64,000 nucleotides of DNA, from the NCBI GenBank assembly GCA_022827265.1, contig JAJDTF010000158.1, positions 20,151 to 84,150 on the forward strand. The letters run 5' to 3'. Below the pieces are notes generated by a model. It worked only from the letters and a program-made list of their open reading frames with translations, had not been told where the DNA came from and did no database searches. The position numbers and the translations under genes are program-made. This document shows, piece by piece, positions 8,799 through 17,793 of this stretch. The stretch's first letter is position 1. Each line of letters opens with the position of its first letter. The stretch is from Acidimicrobiia bacterium (GTDB lineage: Bacteria; Actinomycetota; Acidimicrobiia; Acidimicrobiales; Poriferisodalaceae).

Positions 8799-8843
8799 TG
8801 CACCGGCCGCGGCTCGAGCGCCGCTTCCAGCATAAAACGACGG

Positions 8844-8959
8844 AGAGGCTGAGCCCAGGGCCTGAGCGGCCCGCGAGCGAAGCGAGCTAGAGCGGCAAGC
8901 ACAGGGCGAAGCCGTGGCCCGAGCGGCCCGTGAGCGCAGCGAACAAGAGCGGGAAGCAA
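8844..8959 (+). repeat. Dispersed repeat, compound copy
   Basis: Begins AGAGGCTGAGCC, contains a first GAGCGGCCCGCGAGCG unit, then GGCGAAGCCGTGGCC and the standard core GAGCGGCCCGTGAGCGCAGC, ending in GGGAAGCAA. It looks like two overlapping copies of the family. It fills most of the spacer between the divergent kinase and queG genes and reads open as an N-terminal extension of queG. Confidence 0.9.
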
Positions 8960-9009
8960 GACGTGAGGCAAAGGAACGTTGCGCCACTCGGCAACGGCAC
9001 ACTTGGGCG

Positions 9010-10188
9010 ATGACTGCGGGCGCAAACCGGTTGCTGCTCGAGCAGATCCAGCACGCTGCAGCGAGCGCCGGTCTCGATGCCGTCGGCGTGACCGACACAG
9101 CGCCATTCGCACAAGCGCGGCGAGCCATCGACGAGCGCAAGGCGGCCGGTCTGCACGCCGGCATGTGGTTCACCTACGGGCGGCCCGAGCGCTCGACCAC
9201 TCCTGCCGGCATCCAGGCCGGTGCCCGCAGCATCGTGGTGTGCGCTCGCAGATACGAACCGCCGGATCCCCACACATCTGAGGGGTCTGGGACCGCCCAC
9301 AGCGGCAGCGGGGCCGTGGCCGCATATGTGGCGAGCGACGCCTACGGAGTGTTGCGAGCCGGCCTCGAGCGAATCTGCGAGGTCTTGCGGCGAAATGGCT
9401 ACGACGCCGTGGCCGTCTGCGATGACAATCGGCTGGTCGATCGAGCTGCTGCGGCCCGTGCCGGACTCGGATGGCTGGGCCACAACACCATGCTGCTTTC
9501 GCGAGAACTCGGCTCGTGGACCGTGCTGGGTTCGGTGGTCACCACTGCCGAGTTGCCGCGTTCAGGCGAGGTTCAAACCGACGGCTGCGGCACCTGCCGC
9601 CGCTGCCAGACGGCCTGCCCGACGGGCGCGCTGGACACTGCGGGCGTGCTCGATGCAAACCGATGCTTGGCGTGGCTGGTCCAGGCGCCGGGAGTCTTCC
9701 CGCCGGAATACCGCGTTGCCCTGGGCGATCGTCTCTACGGCTGTGACGACTGCCAGACCGTGTGCCCCTTCAACGATGCCCCAGTCGCATCGGCGCGCAG
9801 TCAGCCAGTCGAGTTCGGCCTGGGCAGAGACGGTGCCACTCGTGGCGGCTCTGTAGGAGTCGTCGAATTGCTCCAGATGACCGACGACGACCTCATGGCC
9901 GCATTCGGGCACTGGTACATCCCCAGGCGACGTCCCGAGTACTTGCGACGCAATGCCCTCGTTGTGCTCGGCAACGTGGGCGATCCTGGTTCGCCCGCAG
10001 TCGAGGAGATGCTGCGCATGTCGCTCTCGTCAGGGTCGGACTTGGTCGCAGCCCATGCGGTGTGGGCGGCCCGCCGGCTGGGACGGGACGAACTGGTCGC
10101 CGAGGCACGATCCGTTGGGCTCGGAAATCACGACCCGGACGGTCTGGTGGCGGCTGAACTTGCCAGACCGGTGCCCCGGAAAGGCTGA
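9010..10188 (+). CDS. queG: Epoxyqueuosine reductase
   Basis: Reduces epoxyqueuosine to queuosine in the wobble position of GUN tRNAs, using cobalamin and two 4Fe-4S clusters. The 392-residue protein has a ferredoxin-like module with cysteines 193, 196, 199, 203 (CGTCRRCQTACP) and 245, 248, 252 (CDDCQTVCP), and a C-terminal HEAT-like tail with R-R-N-A-L-V-V-L-G-N. ATG 9010 is chosen because upstream frame is repeat DNA. The stop TGA is supplied by the next repeat copy. No other queuosine genes are in the window. Confidence 0.9.
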   Translation: MTAGANRLLLEQIQHAAASAGLDAVGVTDTAPFAQARRAIDERKAAGLHAGMWFTYGRPERSTTPAGIQAGARSIVVCARRYEPPDPHTSEGSGTAHSGSGAVAAYVASDAYGVLRAGLERICEVLRRNGYDAVAVCDDNRLVDRAAAARAGLGWLGHNTMLLSRELGSWTVLGSVVTTAELPRSGEVQTDGCGTCRRCQTACPTGALDTAGVLDANRCLAWLVQAPGVFPPEYRVALGDRLYGCDDCQTVCPFNDAPVASARSQPVEFGLGRDGATRGGSVGVVELLQMTDDDLMAAFGHWYIPRRRPEYLRRNALVVLGNVGDPGSPAVEEMLRMSLSSGSDLVAAHAVWAARRLGRDELVAEARSVGLGNHDPDGLVAAELARPVPRKG

Positions 10189-10249
10189 GCCGAATGGCGA
10201 AGCCGTGGCCCGAGCGGCCCGTGAGCGCAGCGAACAAGAGCGGGTAGCG
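10182..10249 (+). repeat. Dispersed repeat, short type
   Basis: Single copy from AGGCTGAGCCGAATGGCG to GAACAAGAGCGGG. The TGA within GGCTGAGCC is the stop codon of queG, so the element begins inside the last codons of the gene. Confidence 0.9.
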
Positions 10250-10310
10250 ACATGCGTTACAACGAGACGGAACAGCTGTCCGTGACACCTCCGCGAGAGA
10301 CCACAGGTTG

Positions 10311-11423
10311 ATGCGCCGTCACCTCTTGGTCACCAACGATTTCCCGCCGAAGGTTGGCGGCATCCAGAGCTACCTGTGGGAGCTGTGGCGCCGCCTGCCG
10401 TCCGAAGCCACCACAGTGCTCACTACGCCCCACCGCGGCGCCGCTGCGTTTGATGCCGCTCAACCCATGCGGATTGTGAGAACTCGGGATCGTGTGCTGC
10501 TGCCGCATCCAGGCTTGGCCAGACGGATCCGTGACTTGGCCGGCGAGGTGGGCGCCGAGATCGTGCTGCTCGACCCGGCATTGCCCCTCGGCGCACTGGG
10601 ACCGCGGCTCGGTGTGCCGTACGGCGTCGTGCTTCACGGCGCGGAGGTGACGGTGCCGGCCCGGCTGCCGGGCCTGTCAGCTGTCCTGGCAAGCGTGCTT
10701 CGAGAAGCCTCGATCGTTGTCTCAGCCGGCGGGTACGCGGCCGGCGAGGCGGAGCGATGTGCATCTTGTGAGCTGCCCGTCGCCGAGGTGGCCCCCGGGG
10801 TCGATACCGGGCGGTTTGTGCCTCTCGGCGCCGAGGACCGGCTGCGCGCCCGCCGCAAGTTCGGCCTGGACGGGGGACCGCTGGTGGTCTGTCTGAGCAG
10901 GTTGGTGCCGCGTAAGGGCTTCGACGCAGTCATCGACGCCGTTTCGCGTCTGAGGTCGAGACATCCCGGATTGCAGTTGGCCATTGCGGGCGCCGGGCGC
11001 GACCGGCCGCGATTGGAACGACTCGCCCGGCGCCTGGATGCCCCGGTGGTCTTCTTGGGCCGCATCAGCAGTGACGACGTGCCGCTGTTCATGGCCATGG
11101 GCGACGTTTTCGCAGCGCCGTGTCGCAGCCGGTGGGCGGGACTCGAGCAGGAGGGATTCGGCATCGTGTTCGTGGAAGCAGCCGCATGCGGAGTGCCTGC
11201 GGTCGCCGGTCGGTCGGGCGGCAGTCATGAAGCGGTGACTCACGGCCGCACCGGGCTGGTGGTTGAACGGCCTGCAGAAGCGGGTGATGTCGCCAGCGCC
11301 ATAGATGAACTGTTGTCCTCCGACGGCGATCGGGCCGCAATGGGGGCTGCGGCGCGCCGAGAGACCGAACAGCGATTCTCTTACGACGGGCTGGCAGCCA
11401 AGCTCGAAGCGGCCCTTTCCTGA
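10311..11423 (+). CDS. pimB: GT4 mannosyltransferase, PimB-like
   Basis: A 370-residue family 4 glycosyltransferase. The N-terminus LLVTNDFPPKVGGIQSYL and the segments LSRLVPRKG, APCRSR and the E-x7-E motif (Glu281 in EGFGIVFVE, Glu289) closely follow mycobacterial PimB (Rv2188c), which adds the second mannose to phosphatidylinositol mannosides using GDP-mannose at the inner membrane face. The next gene is a TB16.3-like SRPBCC protein, also near pimB in mycobacteria. ATG 10311 is preferred to the TTG immediately before it. Confidence 0.8.
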   Translation: MRRHLLVTNDFPPKVGGIQSYLWELWRRLPSEATTVLTTPHRGAAAFDAAQPMRIVRTRDRVLLPHPGLARRIRDLAGEVGAEIVLLDPALPLGALGPRLGVPYGVVLHGAEVTVPARLPGLSAVLASVLREASIVVSAGGYAAGEAERCASCELPVAEVAPGVDTGRFVPLGAEDRLRARRKFGLDGGPLVVCLSRLVPRKGFDAVIDAVSRLRSRHPGLQLAIAGAGRDRPRLERLARRLDAPVVFLGRISSDDVPLFMAMGDVFAAPCRSRWAGLEQEGFGIVFVEAAACGVPAVAGRSGGSHEAVTHGRTGLVVERPAEAGDVASAIDELLSSDGDRAAMGAAARRETEQRFSYDGLAAKLEAALS

Positions 11424-11546
11424 AGACGGCTCTGCACAGCAGGATCCACGGATGTCAGAACCGTGAAGATGCTGCGAATATGAGCCACTGCCGGCTGTGA
11501 TCCTGAGACAATGGGGCAACCAGCACACAGGATGTGGGACGCAACG

Positions 11547-11999
11547 ATGATCGACGAGATGACCATGACCACGGTTGTGACTGCGTCGCCTGAAGACTGC
11601 TACGCGCTGATCTCCGACATCGAGCACTACCCCGACTGGGCGACCGACGTGTCGTCGGCGACGGTGATCGAGAGCGATCCGGATGGGCGGGCAGTGCAGG
11701 CCTCGTTCCGGGTCGACGCACTGGGGCGGTCAGCGAGATACACCCTCGCCTACGACCACTGCGAAGCGCCGCACCGAATCTCGTGGAAGCTGGTCGACGG
11801 CGATGTCGTCAAGCAGCTCGACGGCAGGTACGAGTTCAACTCGACCGCCGAGCCGGGTCGCACCGAGGTGCTCTACCAGCTTGCCCTCGAATTGGCGGTG
11901 CCGCTGCCCGGCTTCGTCAAGCGCCGCGCGGAGCGGCGCATCGCCCACACCGCGCTGGCCGATTTTGCAGCGCGGCTCGAGTCCGGTCCCGCGAGCTAG
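11547..11999 (+). CDS. SRPBCC-fold protein, TB16.3-like
   Basis: A 150-residue START/polyketide-cyclase-like protein with the helix-grip signature (SPEDCYALISDIEHYPDW near the N-terminus, AHTALADFAARLE helix at the end). It matches the family of M. tuberculosis Rv2185c (TB16.3), which sits near pimB there too. It probably binds a lipid or other hydrophobic ligand. An in-frame ATG at 11511 would add 12 residues outside the domain, so I use 11547. Confidence 0.75.
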   Translation: MIDEMTMTTVVTASPEDCYALISDIEHYPDWATDVSSATVIESDPDGRAVQASFRVDALGRSARYTLAYDHCEAPHRISWKLVDGDVVKQLDGRYEFNSTAEPGRTEVLYQLALELAVPLPGFVKRRAERRIAHTALADFAARLESGPAS

Positions 12000-12023
12000 A
12001 GCCCCGAAGGTCGCCCCAGCGCT

Positions 12024-13208
12024 ATGGAATTCCGCCGGATCGGTGGCCTGCCGCCGTATGTGTTCACCATCATCGACACGCTCAAGATCGAGCGTCGGCG
12101 CGCTGGCGCTGATGTCATCGATCTGGGCTTCGGCAATCCCGACCTGCCGTCGCCCGAGCGTGCCGTGAAGAAGCTGGCGGAGGCTGCTCTCAACGCCCGC
12201 AACCACCGCTATTCGGCCAGTCGCGGCATTCCGAAGCTGCGTGCGGCGGTCGGAGACCTGTACCGGCGCAAATGGGACGTCGAGCTCGATCCCGACACCG
12301 AGATCATCAACACGATCGGCGCGAAGGAGGGCTTCTCGCACTTGATGTGGACCTTGCTGGCGCCCGGCGACGCCTGCTTGGTGCCAGCGCCGTCCTACCC
12401 GATTCACATCTTCGGCCCGCTCTTCACGGGCGCCAGCGTGCGAGAGGTGCCGCTCGACACAGGCGACACCTTCTTCGAGCGCCTGGTGGAGCGCTTCGAG
12501 TACTCCTGGCCGCGGCCACGGGTGATCGTGCTGTCATTCCCGCACAATCCCACCACCGCCTGCGTGGACCTGGAGTTCATGCAGCGCATCGTGGATTTCG
12601 CGCGTGAACGCGAGGTGCTGCTCGTTCACGATTTCGCGTACGCGGATCTGGGTTTCGACGGCTACGAACCGCCATCGATCTTGCAGGCCGAGGGCGCCAA
12701 GGATGTGGCCGTCGAGTTCTACAGCCTCACGAAGTCGTTCTCGATGGCGGGCTGGCGAGTTGCGTTCTGCGTCGGCAACGCCGAGGTGATCGCCGCGCTC
12801 GCGAAGCTCAAGAGCTATCTCGACTACGGAACGTTCCAGCCCATTCAGATCGCGGCGACGGTGGTCATGAACGAAGAGCAGGACTACCCCCGCGAGGTAC
12901 GGGAGACCTACCGCAACCGGCGAGATGTCCTGGTGCGCGGGCTGGGCCGCATCGGCTGGGAGCTCGCACCGCCGAAGGGGACCATGTTCGCCTGGGCCAA
13001 GATCCCCGAGCCGTACCGGCACATGGGGTCGGTCGACTTCTGCAAGCTGCTCGTGTCCGAGGCGAACGTCGCGCTCTCCCCGGGCGTCGGTTTCGGTCCA
13101 GGCGGTGAGGGCCACGTCCGCTTCGCTCTGGTCGAGAACGAGCATCGGATCCGCCAAGCCATCAGCCAGCTCCGCGGTGCCCTCGACCAACTGGTACAGC
13201 CCGACTGA
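12024..13208 (+). CDS. alaC: Alanine transaminase, AlaC type
   Basis: A 394-residue PLP aminotransferase (class I) interconverting alanine/2-oxoglutarate and pyruvate/glutamate. The N-terminus RRIGGLPPYVF, the SRGIPKLR segment and the PLP-lysine motif SLTKSFSMAGWR (Lys237) follow E. coli AlaC almost throughout. It begins 24 nt after the SRPBCC gene and ends 3 nt from the convergent glpK. LL-diaminopimelate aminotransferase is the closest alternative, but the AlaC-specific segments fit better. Confidence 0.87.
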   Translation: MEFRRIGGLPPYVFTIIDTLKIERRRAGADVIDLGFGNPDLPSPERAVKKLAEAALNARNHRYSASRGIPKLRAAVGDLYRRKWDVELDPDTEIINTIGAKEGFSHLMWTLLAPGDACLVPAPSYPIHIFGPLFTGASVREVPLDTGDTFFERLVERFEYSWPRPRVIVLSFPHNPTTACVDLEFMQRIVDFAREREVLLVHDFAYADLGFDGYEPPSILQAEGAKDVAVEFYSLTKSFSMAGWRVAFCVGNAEVIAALAKLKSYLDYGTFQPIQIAATVVMNEEQDYPREVRETYRNRRDVLVRGLGRIGWELAPPKGTMFAWAKIPEPYRHMGSVDFCKLLVSEANVALSPGVGFGPGGEGHVRFALVENEHRIRQAISQLRGALDQLVQPD

Positions 13209-13211
13209 GGC

Positions 13212-14717
13212 CTAGAGCTTGGGTTCGCCGGGCGACCAGTGCAGCGTCCGCTCGAGTGCCCGCCGCCACAGCGCATGAAGCCGATCAGCTTCGGCCTGAT
13301 CGCCTGACGGCTCGAAACGCCGGTCCAGCCGCCACGCCGACGCTGCGTCAGCGGTGGACGACCACACGCCCTCTGCCAGCCCGGCCAGCATCGCCGCCCC
13401 CAAGGCGGTGGTCTCGGTCACGATCGGCCGGCTCACCAGCGCACCCAGCTGGTCGGCCTGGATGCTGCACAGCAGGTTGTTCACCGCTGCGCCGCCGTCG
13501 ATCCTGAGCTCGGCGATCTCGCGCCCCGCAGCCGCACTCATCGTCTCGACGACGTCGCGGGTCTGCAGTGCCATGGACTCGATCGTGGCCCGTGCGATGT
13601 GCGCTGGAGTGGACGCGAACGTGAGGCCCATGATCGCCCCCCGCGCAGTCGGATCCCACCACGGGCTGCCGAGGCCGGCGAACGCCGGCACCACGACGAC
13701 GCCTGCGCTGTCGGGCACGCTTCTCGCCAGCATCTCGATCGCTGCGGCGTCCGTGGCTCCACCCAGGATGTCGGTGAGCCAGCCCACGGCCGAGCCTGTC
13801 GCAAAGATCGAGCCCTCCAGCGCGAACGTGGGTCCAGAACCGAGATCCCAAGCCACGGTCGTGAGCAGCCCGTCGACCGGCTCGGGGCACCTGCCCCCGA
13901 CATTCATCAAGACGAACGATCCCGTTCCGTAGGTGTTCTTGGCCATCCCGACGTCGTGGCAGCCCTGGCCGAACAGCGCAGCCTGCTGGTCTCCCGCCAC
14001 GCCGCTGACGGCGATGCCCGGTCCTAGGGCTGTGGTGTCGGCTGTGACACAGAATTGCCCGGCTGACGGGCGTATCTCTGCCAGCGCCTGCATCGGCACA
14101 GAGAGCAGGTCGCACATCGGCGCCGACCACTCTCCGTCGTTGATGTCGTACAGCAGCGTGCGCGAGGCGTTCGTCGGATCGGTGACGAACGCGGCACCGC
14201 CGCTGAGCTTCCACATCAGCCAACTGTCGATGGTCCCCAGAGCCAGAGATGCGCTTGCCGCAACGCCGCCATCGCGCAACAGCCACTCCGCCTTGGTGCC
14301 GCTGAAATAGGGGCTGAGCACGAGGCCAGTCCGGTGCCGGACCTCTGGCAGATGACCGGCGGCCTGCAGCTCAGCGCAGCGCGGCCCGGTGCGCACGTCC
14401 TGCCAGACGAGGGCTCGTGCGAGCGGTTGCGATGAGCGACGATCCCACGCAACGACGGTCTCGCGCTGGTTGGTGATGCCAATCGCCGCTACTGCGGGCA
14501 TCTGCCCGTCTTCGAGTGCACGGAGGCTGGCGCAGAGCTCGTCGAGGGTGGCGACCGTTGCATCCCAGATCTCATCCGGGTCGTGCTCGACCAGGCCGGG
14601 ACCCGGAAAGTGCTGGGGGAACGGCCGGTATGCGTACGCCACCTCGCCACCGGTCTCATCCACCGCCATCGAGCGCACGCCGGTAGTGCCTGCATCTATC
14701 GCTATCACGAGCGCCAT
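13212..14717 (-). CDS. glpK: Glycerol kinase
   Basis: Phosphorylates glycerol to sn-glycerol 3-phosphate. The 501-residue FGGY-family enzyme has the N-terminal phosphate loop DAGTTGVRS, the substrate segment TNQRETVVAWDR, GVAGDQQAALFGQ, and the C-terminal DGGAAVNN adenosine site. I start at ATG 14717 because GGGAGG lies 5 nt upstream and the protein then begins directly with the ATPase fold; a longer frame adds ten residues. No glpF or glpD is adjacent. It is divergent from trkA with 59 bp between them. Confidence 0.93.
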   Translation of the reverse strand: MALVIAIDAGTTGVRSMAVDETGGEVAYAYRPFPQHFPGPGLVEHDPDEIWDATVATLDELCASLRALEDGQMPAVAAIGITNQRETVVAWDRRSSQPLARALVWQDVRTGPRCAELQAAGHLPEVRHRTGLVLSPYFSGTKAEWLLRDGGVAASASLALGTIDSWLMWKLSGGAAFVTDPTNASRTLLYDINDGEWSAPMCDLLSVPMQALAEIRPSAGQFCVTADTTALGPGIAVSGVAGDQQAALFGQGCHDVGMAKNTYGTGSFVLMNVGGRCPEPVDGLLTTVAWDLGSGPTFALEGSIFATGSAVGWLTDILGGATDAAAIEMLARSVPDSAGVVVVPAFAGLGSPWWDPTARGAIMGLTFASTPAHIARATIESMALQTRDVVETMSAAAGREIAELRIDGGAAVNNLLCSIQADQLGALVSRPIVTETTALGAAMLAGLAEGVWSSTADAASAWRLDRRFEPSGDQAEADRLHALWRRALERTLHWSPGEPKL

Positions 14718-14776
14718 GGAGCCTCCCGCGTCATGGTGACTGCTCATTCCAGTGGCCCGAAGTAGGGTCGCCCATT

Positions 14777-16120
14777 GTGAGGATTCTCGTGGTGGGGGCC
14801 GGCGAGGTCGGAAGCTACATCGCCGAGCGCCTCAGCCGTGAGGGCAACGATGTCATCGTCATCGACCGGCACTCGCGGCGCCTCGACGCCCTCGCCTCCG
14901 AAGTCGACCTGCTCACCGTGAACGGGAGCGGCACCAATCCCAGCGTGCTCACCGAGGCCGGCCTTGAACGTGCTGAGGTCGTAGTGGCCGTCACCGATTC
15001 CGACGAGGTCAACCTGCTCGTGTGCATGCAGGCGAAGCAGGCAGGCGTGCCGGCGACCGTGGCACGGCTGCAGGACGGTGACTTACGCGGTGCGCCGGGT
15101 CGCGGCCTGCGAAATGCGATCGGCGTCGACTTGGTGCTCGATCCCGATGAGCAGACCGCCGACGCCATCATGGATCTGCTCGTGTACCACGGGGTGACGG
15201 ACATCAACGAGCTCGCGAACGGCGAAGTGCTGGTCGTGGGTGCGCGCCTGGCGGAAGATGCCCCGCTGGTCGGCAAGACGATGGCCGAGATCGGCGCGTA
15301 CTACGAGCCGGAATGGGACTTCATCTTCGGCGTGCTGTCGCGCGGCGGTGATGTCACCGTCATGCGCCGTGAGACCACGCTGCAGCCGCACGACTTGCTC
15401 AGGGTGGTGTGCCGGCGTCAGGGGCGGCGTGAGCTCATGGAGATCATGGGGCTGAGCCGTTCAGACTTGCGTCGCGTGATGATCCTGGGCGGGGGACGCA
15501 CGGCTGGCCTGCTGGCCGGTCGACTGCTCGAGCGTCACATTGAAGTCGTCATCATCGAGCAGCACCATGAGCGCTGCCTGGAGCTGAGCGAACGTCACGC
15601 AGGCGCGCTCGTGCTGCATGGTGACATCACCGATATCGACGTGCTCGCACGCGAGGGCGTCGGCACCTTCGATGCTGTGGTGGCAGTGACCGGAGAAGAC
15701 GATGCCAACGTCTTGGCCTGCCTGTATGCCAAGTCTGAAGGGGCTACCGAGACCATCGCTGTGGTGCATCGCCTGTCCTTGCTGCCGTTGCTGGAGCAGG
15801 TGGGCATCGACGCGGCGCTGTCGCCCCGCACGGCCAGCGCCAACATGGTCCTGCGGATGGTGCGCGGAGACGTCACTGCGGTGGCGACCTTCCTCGAAGG
15901 CGATGTCGAAGTCCTGGAATTCGAAGTGGGTGCCGGTTCGAGCGCCGACGGTTCGTTCGTGCGGGAACTTCACCTGCCCGGCCAGATGCTGCTCGCCGCG
16001 ATCGTGCGGGATGGCAAGGCCCGCATTGCACGGGGCCGTAGCGAGCTGAGGGCGCGGGACCACGTGGTTGCCTTTGTGACGCCTGACTGCGTGGACGAGG
16101 TCAAGCAGGCCTTTCGGTGA
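14777..16120 (+). CDS. trkA: Trk potassium-channel regulatory subunit TrkA
   Basis: Cytosolic NAD-binding gate of Trk potassium uptake. The 447-residue protein has two tandem RCK modules: Rossmann fold GAGEVGSYIAE at 7-17 with the acidic VIVID end, a first TrkA-C domain to about 225, then ILGGGRTAGLLAG and a second TrkA-C domain. GTG start. Its last codons overlap the first TrkH gene by 4 nt (GTGA). Confidence 0.92.
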   Translation: MRILVVGAGEVGSYIAERLSREGNDVIVIDRHSRRLDALASEVDLLTVNGSGTNPSVLTEAGLERAEVVVAVTDSDEVNLLVCMQAKQAGVPATVARLQDGDLRGAPGRGLRNAIGVDLVLDPDEQTADAIMDLLVYHGVTDINELANGEVLVVGARLAEDAPLVGKTMAEIGAYYEPEWDFIFGVLSRGGDVTVMRRETTLQPHDLLRVVCRRQGRRELMEIMGLSRSDLRRVMILGGGRTAGLLAGRLLERHIEVVIIEQHHERCLELSERHAGALVLHGDITDIDVLAREGVGTFDAVVAVTGEDDANVLACLYAKSEGATETIAVVHRLSLLPLLEQVGIDAALSPRTASANMVLRMVRGDVTAVATFLEGDVEVLEFEVGAGSSADGSFVRELHLPGQMLLAAIVRDGKARIARGRSELRARDHVVAFVTPDCVDEVKQAFR

Positions 16121-17793
16121 CACCCCGTCCGGCTCGCCGGGCTACCGAGCGCGAAAGGCTCCGCCGCCTGGTGGTGCGGGTGGTGCGGGCCGCCGACGGC
16201 CTGCTGCACAGGTGGGCACGCGGACCGTACGAGTCGACGCTTGCCATCACGGCTTTGGTTGTGCTGGCCGCCGCCTCGCCGGTGTTTGCGATCTGCGCGG
16301 TGTTCGACTGGCTGTTCGGCGGACGGGTTGCTGCGAGCGGCGAGTCAGGCACTGATGCCTTGCCGCTGCTGGTTGCCGGTGCTGCCGTCGCGCTGTTCGC
16401 CCTGGGGCTGTTGCGACTGTGCCGGTTCGAGCGGCGCGTCACCGAGCGCCAGACTTTGACGGCGCTGGTGCTCGGATCATTCGCGGCGGTGGCCGCCGTC
16501 GCGATTGCACATCTCGCGACCGGCGCTGTGGAGCCCGGTGCGTTGGCAACCGCATTTGCCGAAGCGGCGGCGACGGTGACCGGCACCAACAGCACGACGA
16601 TCTCGGGGGCTGATCTCGGCGGCGGGATGCTGGCACTGCGAGCAGTGGGGCAGTGGCTGGGCGGGGCAGCATTCATCGTGGTGCTCGTCCGCGTGCTGCC
16701 CCATCTCGGTGTCGGCGGCCTGGACACGGACGGGGGAGTGGCGACCCGATCGGCTCGCAGGCTGGCACCCCGCAGCGCCGGCACGATGGGTCGCCTCTTG
16801 CTGCTGTACGGCGTGCTCACGGTGCTGGTTGCAGTCGGCTTTGCACTAGCCGGCATGCCGTTGCTGCAGAGCGGGCTGCACGCGCTGACCACGGCCTCGA
16901 CCGGCGGTTTCTCCACGCAGGAGGCCTCCCTGGGCGCATTCGACTCAGCAGCGATCGAATGGGTGGCGATCTTCGGCATGGCGGCGGGAGGAGTGAGCCT
17001 GCCGCTCATGTTCTTGGCGATCCGCCGCCGTGACCCGGCCCGGTTCATTCGCAGCTACGAATTCCGGCTGTACATGACGCTGATCATCTTTGCCGCGGTG
17101 GCTGTGGCGCTGTTGCCACGCGACGGCGTCGACTGGACGCACATCTTCGGCCGCGAGCACATCCGTGAATCGCTGTTTGCAGTGGTGTCGGTGATCTCGA
17201 CCACCGGCTTCCAGACCACACCGCTCGTTGAACTGTCGACGGGCAGCCAAGCGTTCCTGATGGTGCTCATGCTGGTCGGCGGCATGAGCGCGTCGATGGC
17301 CGGCGGTTTCAAGGTGGTGCGGCTGCTGACACTGGCGTCCTTCATCGGACGGGAACTGCGTCGTGCCATCTACCCGTCGCTGGCCGAACGGCTGCGCCTG
17401 GGCCGCTCGACCATCTCCGAATCGACGATCGGCCGCATCACCGGAGAGCTGCTGCTTGCATCGCTGCTGATCATCCCTGCCGCCGTACTGCTGGCTGCCA
17501 GCGGGCTGAACATCGTCGATGCACTGACCTACGCCGTGTCCACGCTGTCGAACGTCGGACCTGCGATGGCCGCCGCGGACTCGACTGGGCACTTGGCCGT
17601 CGCGGGCTCGACCGGGCACCTCGACGCGGTCAACGGGCTCGGTCGCATCACGGCCGGGCTGCTCATGATGGGCGGGCGCATGTCGGTGACCGCCGCGGCT
17701 GTGGCGCTGAGCGTCGCGGCCTATCCGGCGGTGGCCGCCGTGCGGCATGGGCAGTGGCGTCGGCGCAGGCCTCACGGAGTGCGAGTGCGATGA
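16117..17793 (+). CDS. trkH: TrkH-family potassium-channel subunit, divergent
   Basis: A 558-residue membrane protein with the four pore repeats of TrkH/KtrB. Pore loops: TVTGTNST (first; usual form FTTTGAT), ALTTASTGGFST, SVISTTGFQTT and STLSNVGPAM. All four filter glycines are present, but the first loop is atypical and the following QWLGG segment is retained. After the fourth filter there is a 27-bp tandem duplication encoding STGHLAVAG-STGHL. The N-terminus carries an Arg-rich cytoplasmic tail. The gene overlaps trkA and the second trkH by 4 nt each. Confidence 0.88.
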   Translation: MTPRPARRATERERLRRLVVRVVRAADGLLHRWARGPYESTLAITALVVLAAASPVFAICAVFDWLFGGRVAASGESGTDALPLLVAGAAVALFALGLLRLCRFERRVTERQTLTALVLGSFAAVAAVAIAHLATGAVEPGALATAFAEAAATVTGTNSTTISGADLGGGMLALRAVGQWLGGAAFIVVLVRVLPHLGVGGLDTDGGVATRSARRLAPRSAGTMGRLLLLYGVLTVLVAVGFALAGMPLLQSGLHALTTASTGGFSTQEASLGAFDSAAIEWVAIFGMAAGGVSLPLMFLAIRRRDPARFIRSYEFRLYMTLIIFAAVAVALLPRDGVDWTHIFGREHIRESLFAVVSVISTTGFQTTPLVELSTGSQAFLMVLMLVGGMSASMAGGFKVVRLLTLASFIGRELRRAIYPSLAERLRLGRSTISESTIGRITGELLLASLLIIPAAVLLAASGLNIVDALTYAVSTLSNVGPAMAAADSTGHLAVAGSTGHLDAVNGLGRITAGLLMMGGRMSVTAAAVALSVAAYPAVAAVRHGQWRRRRPHGVRVR

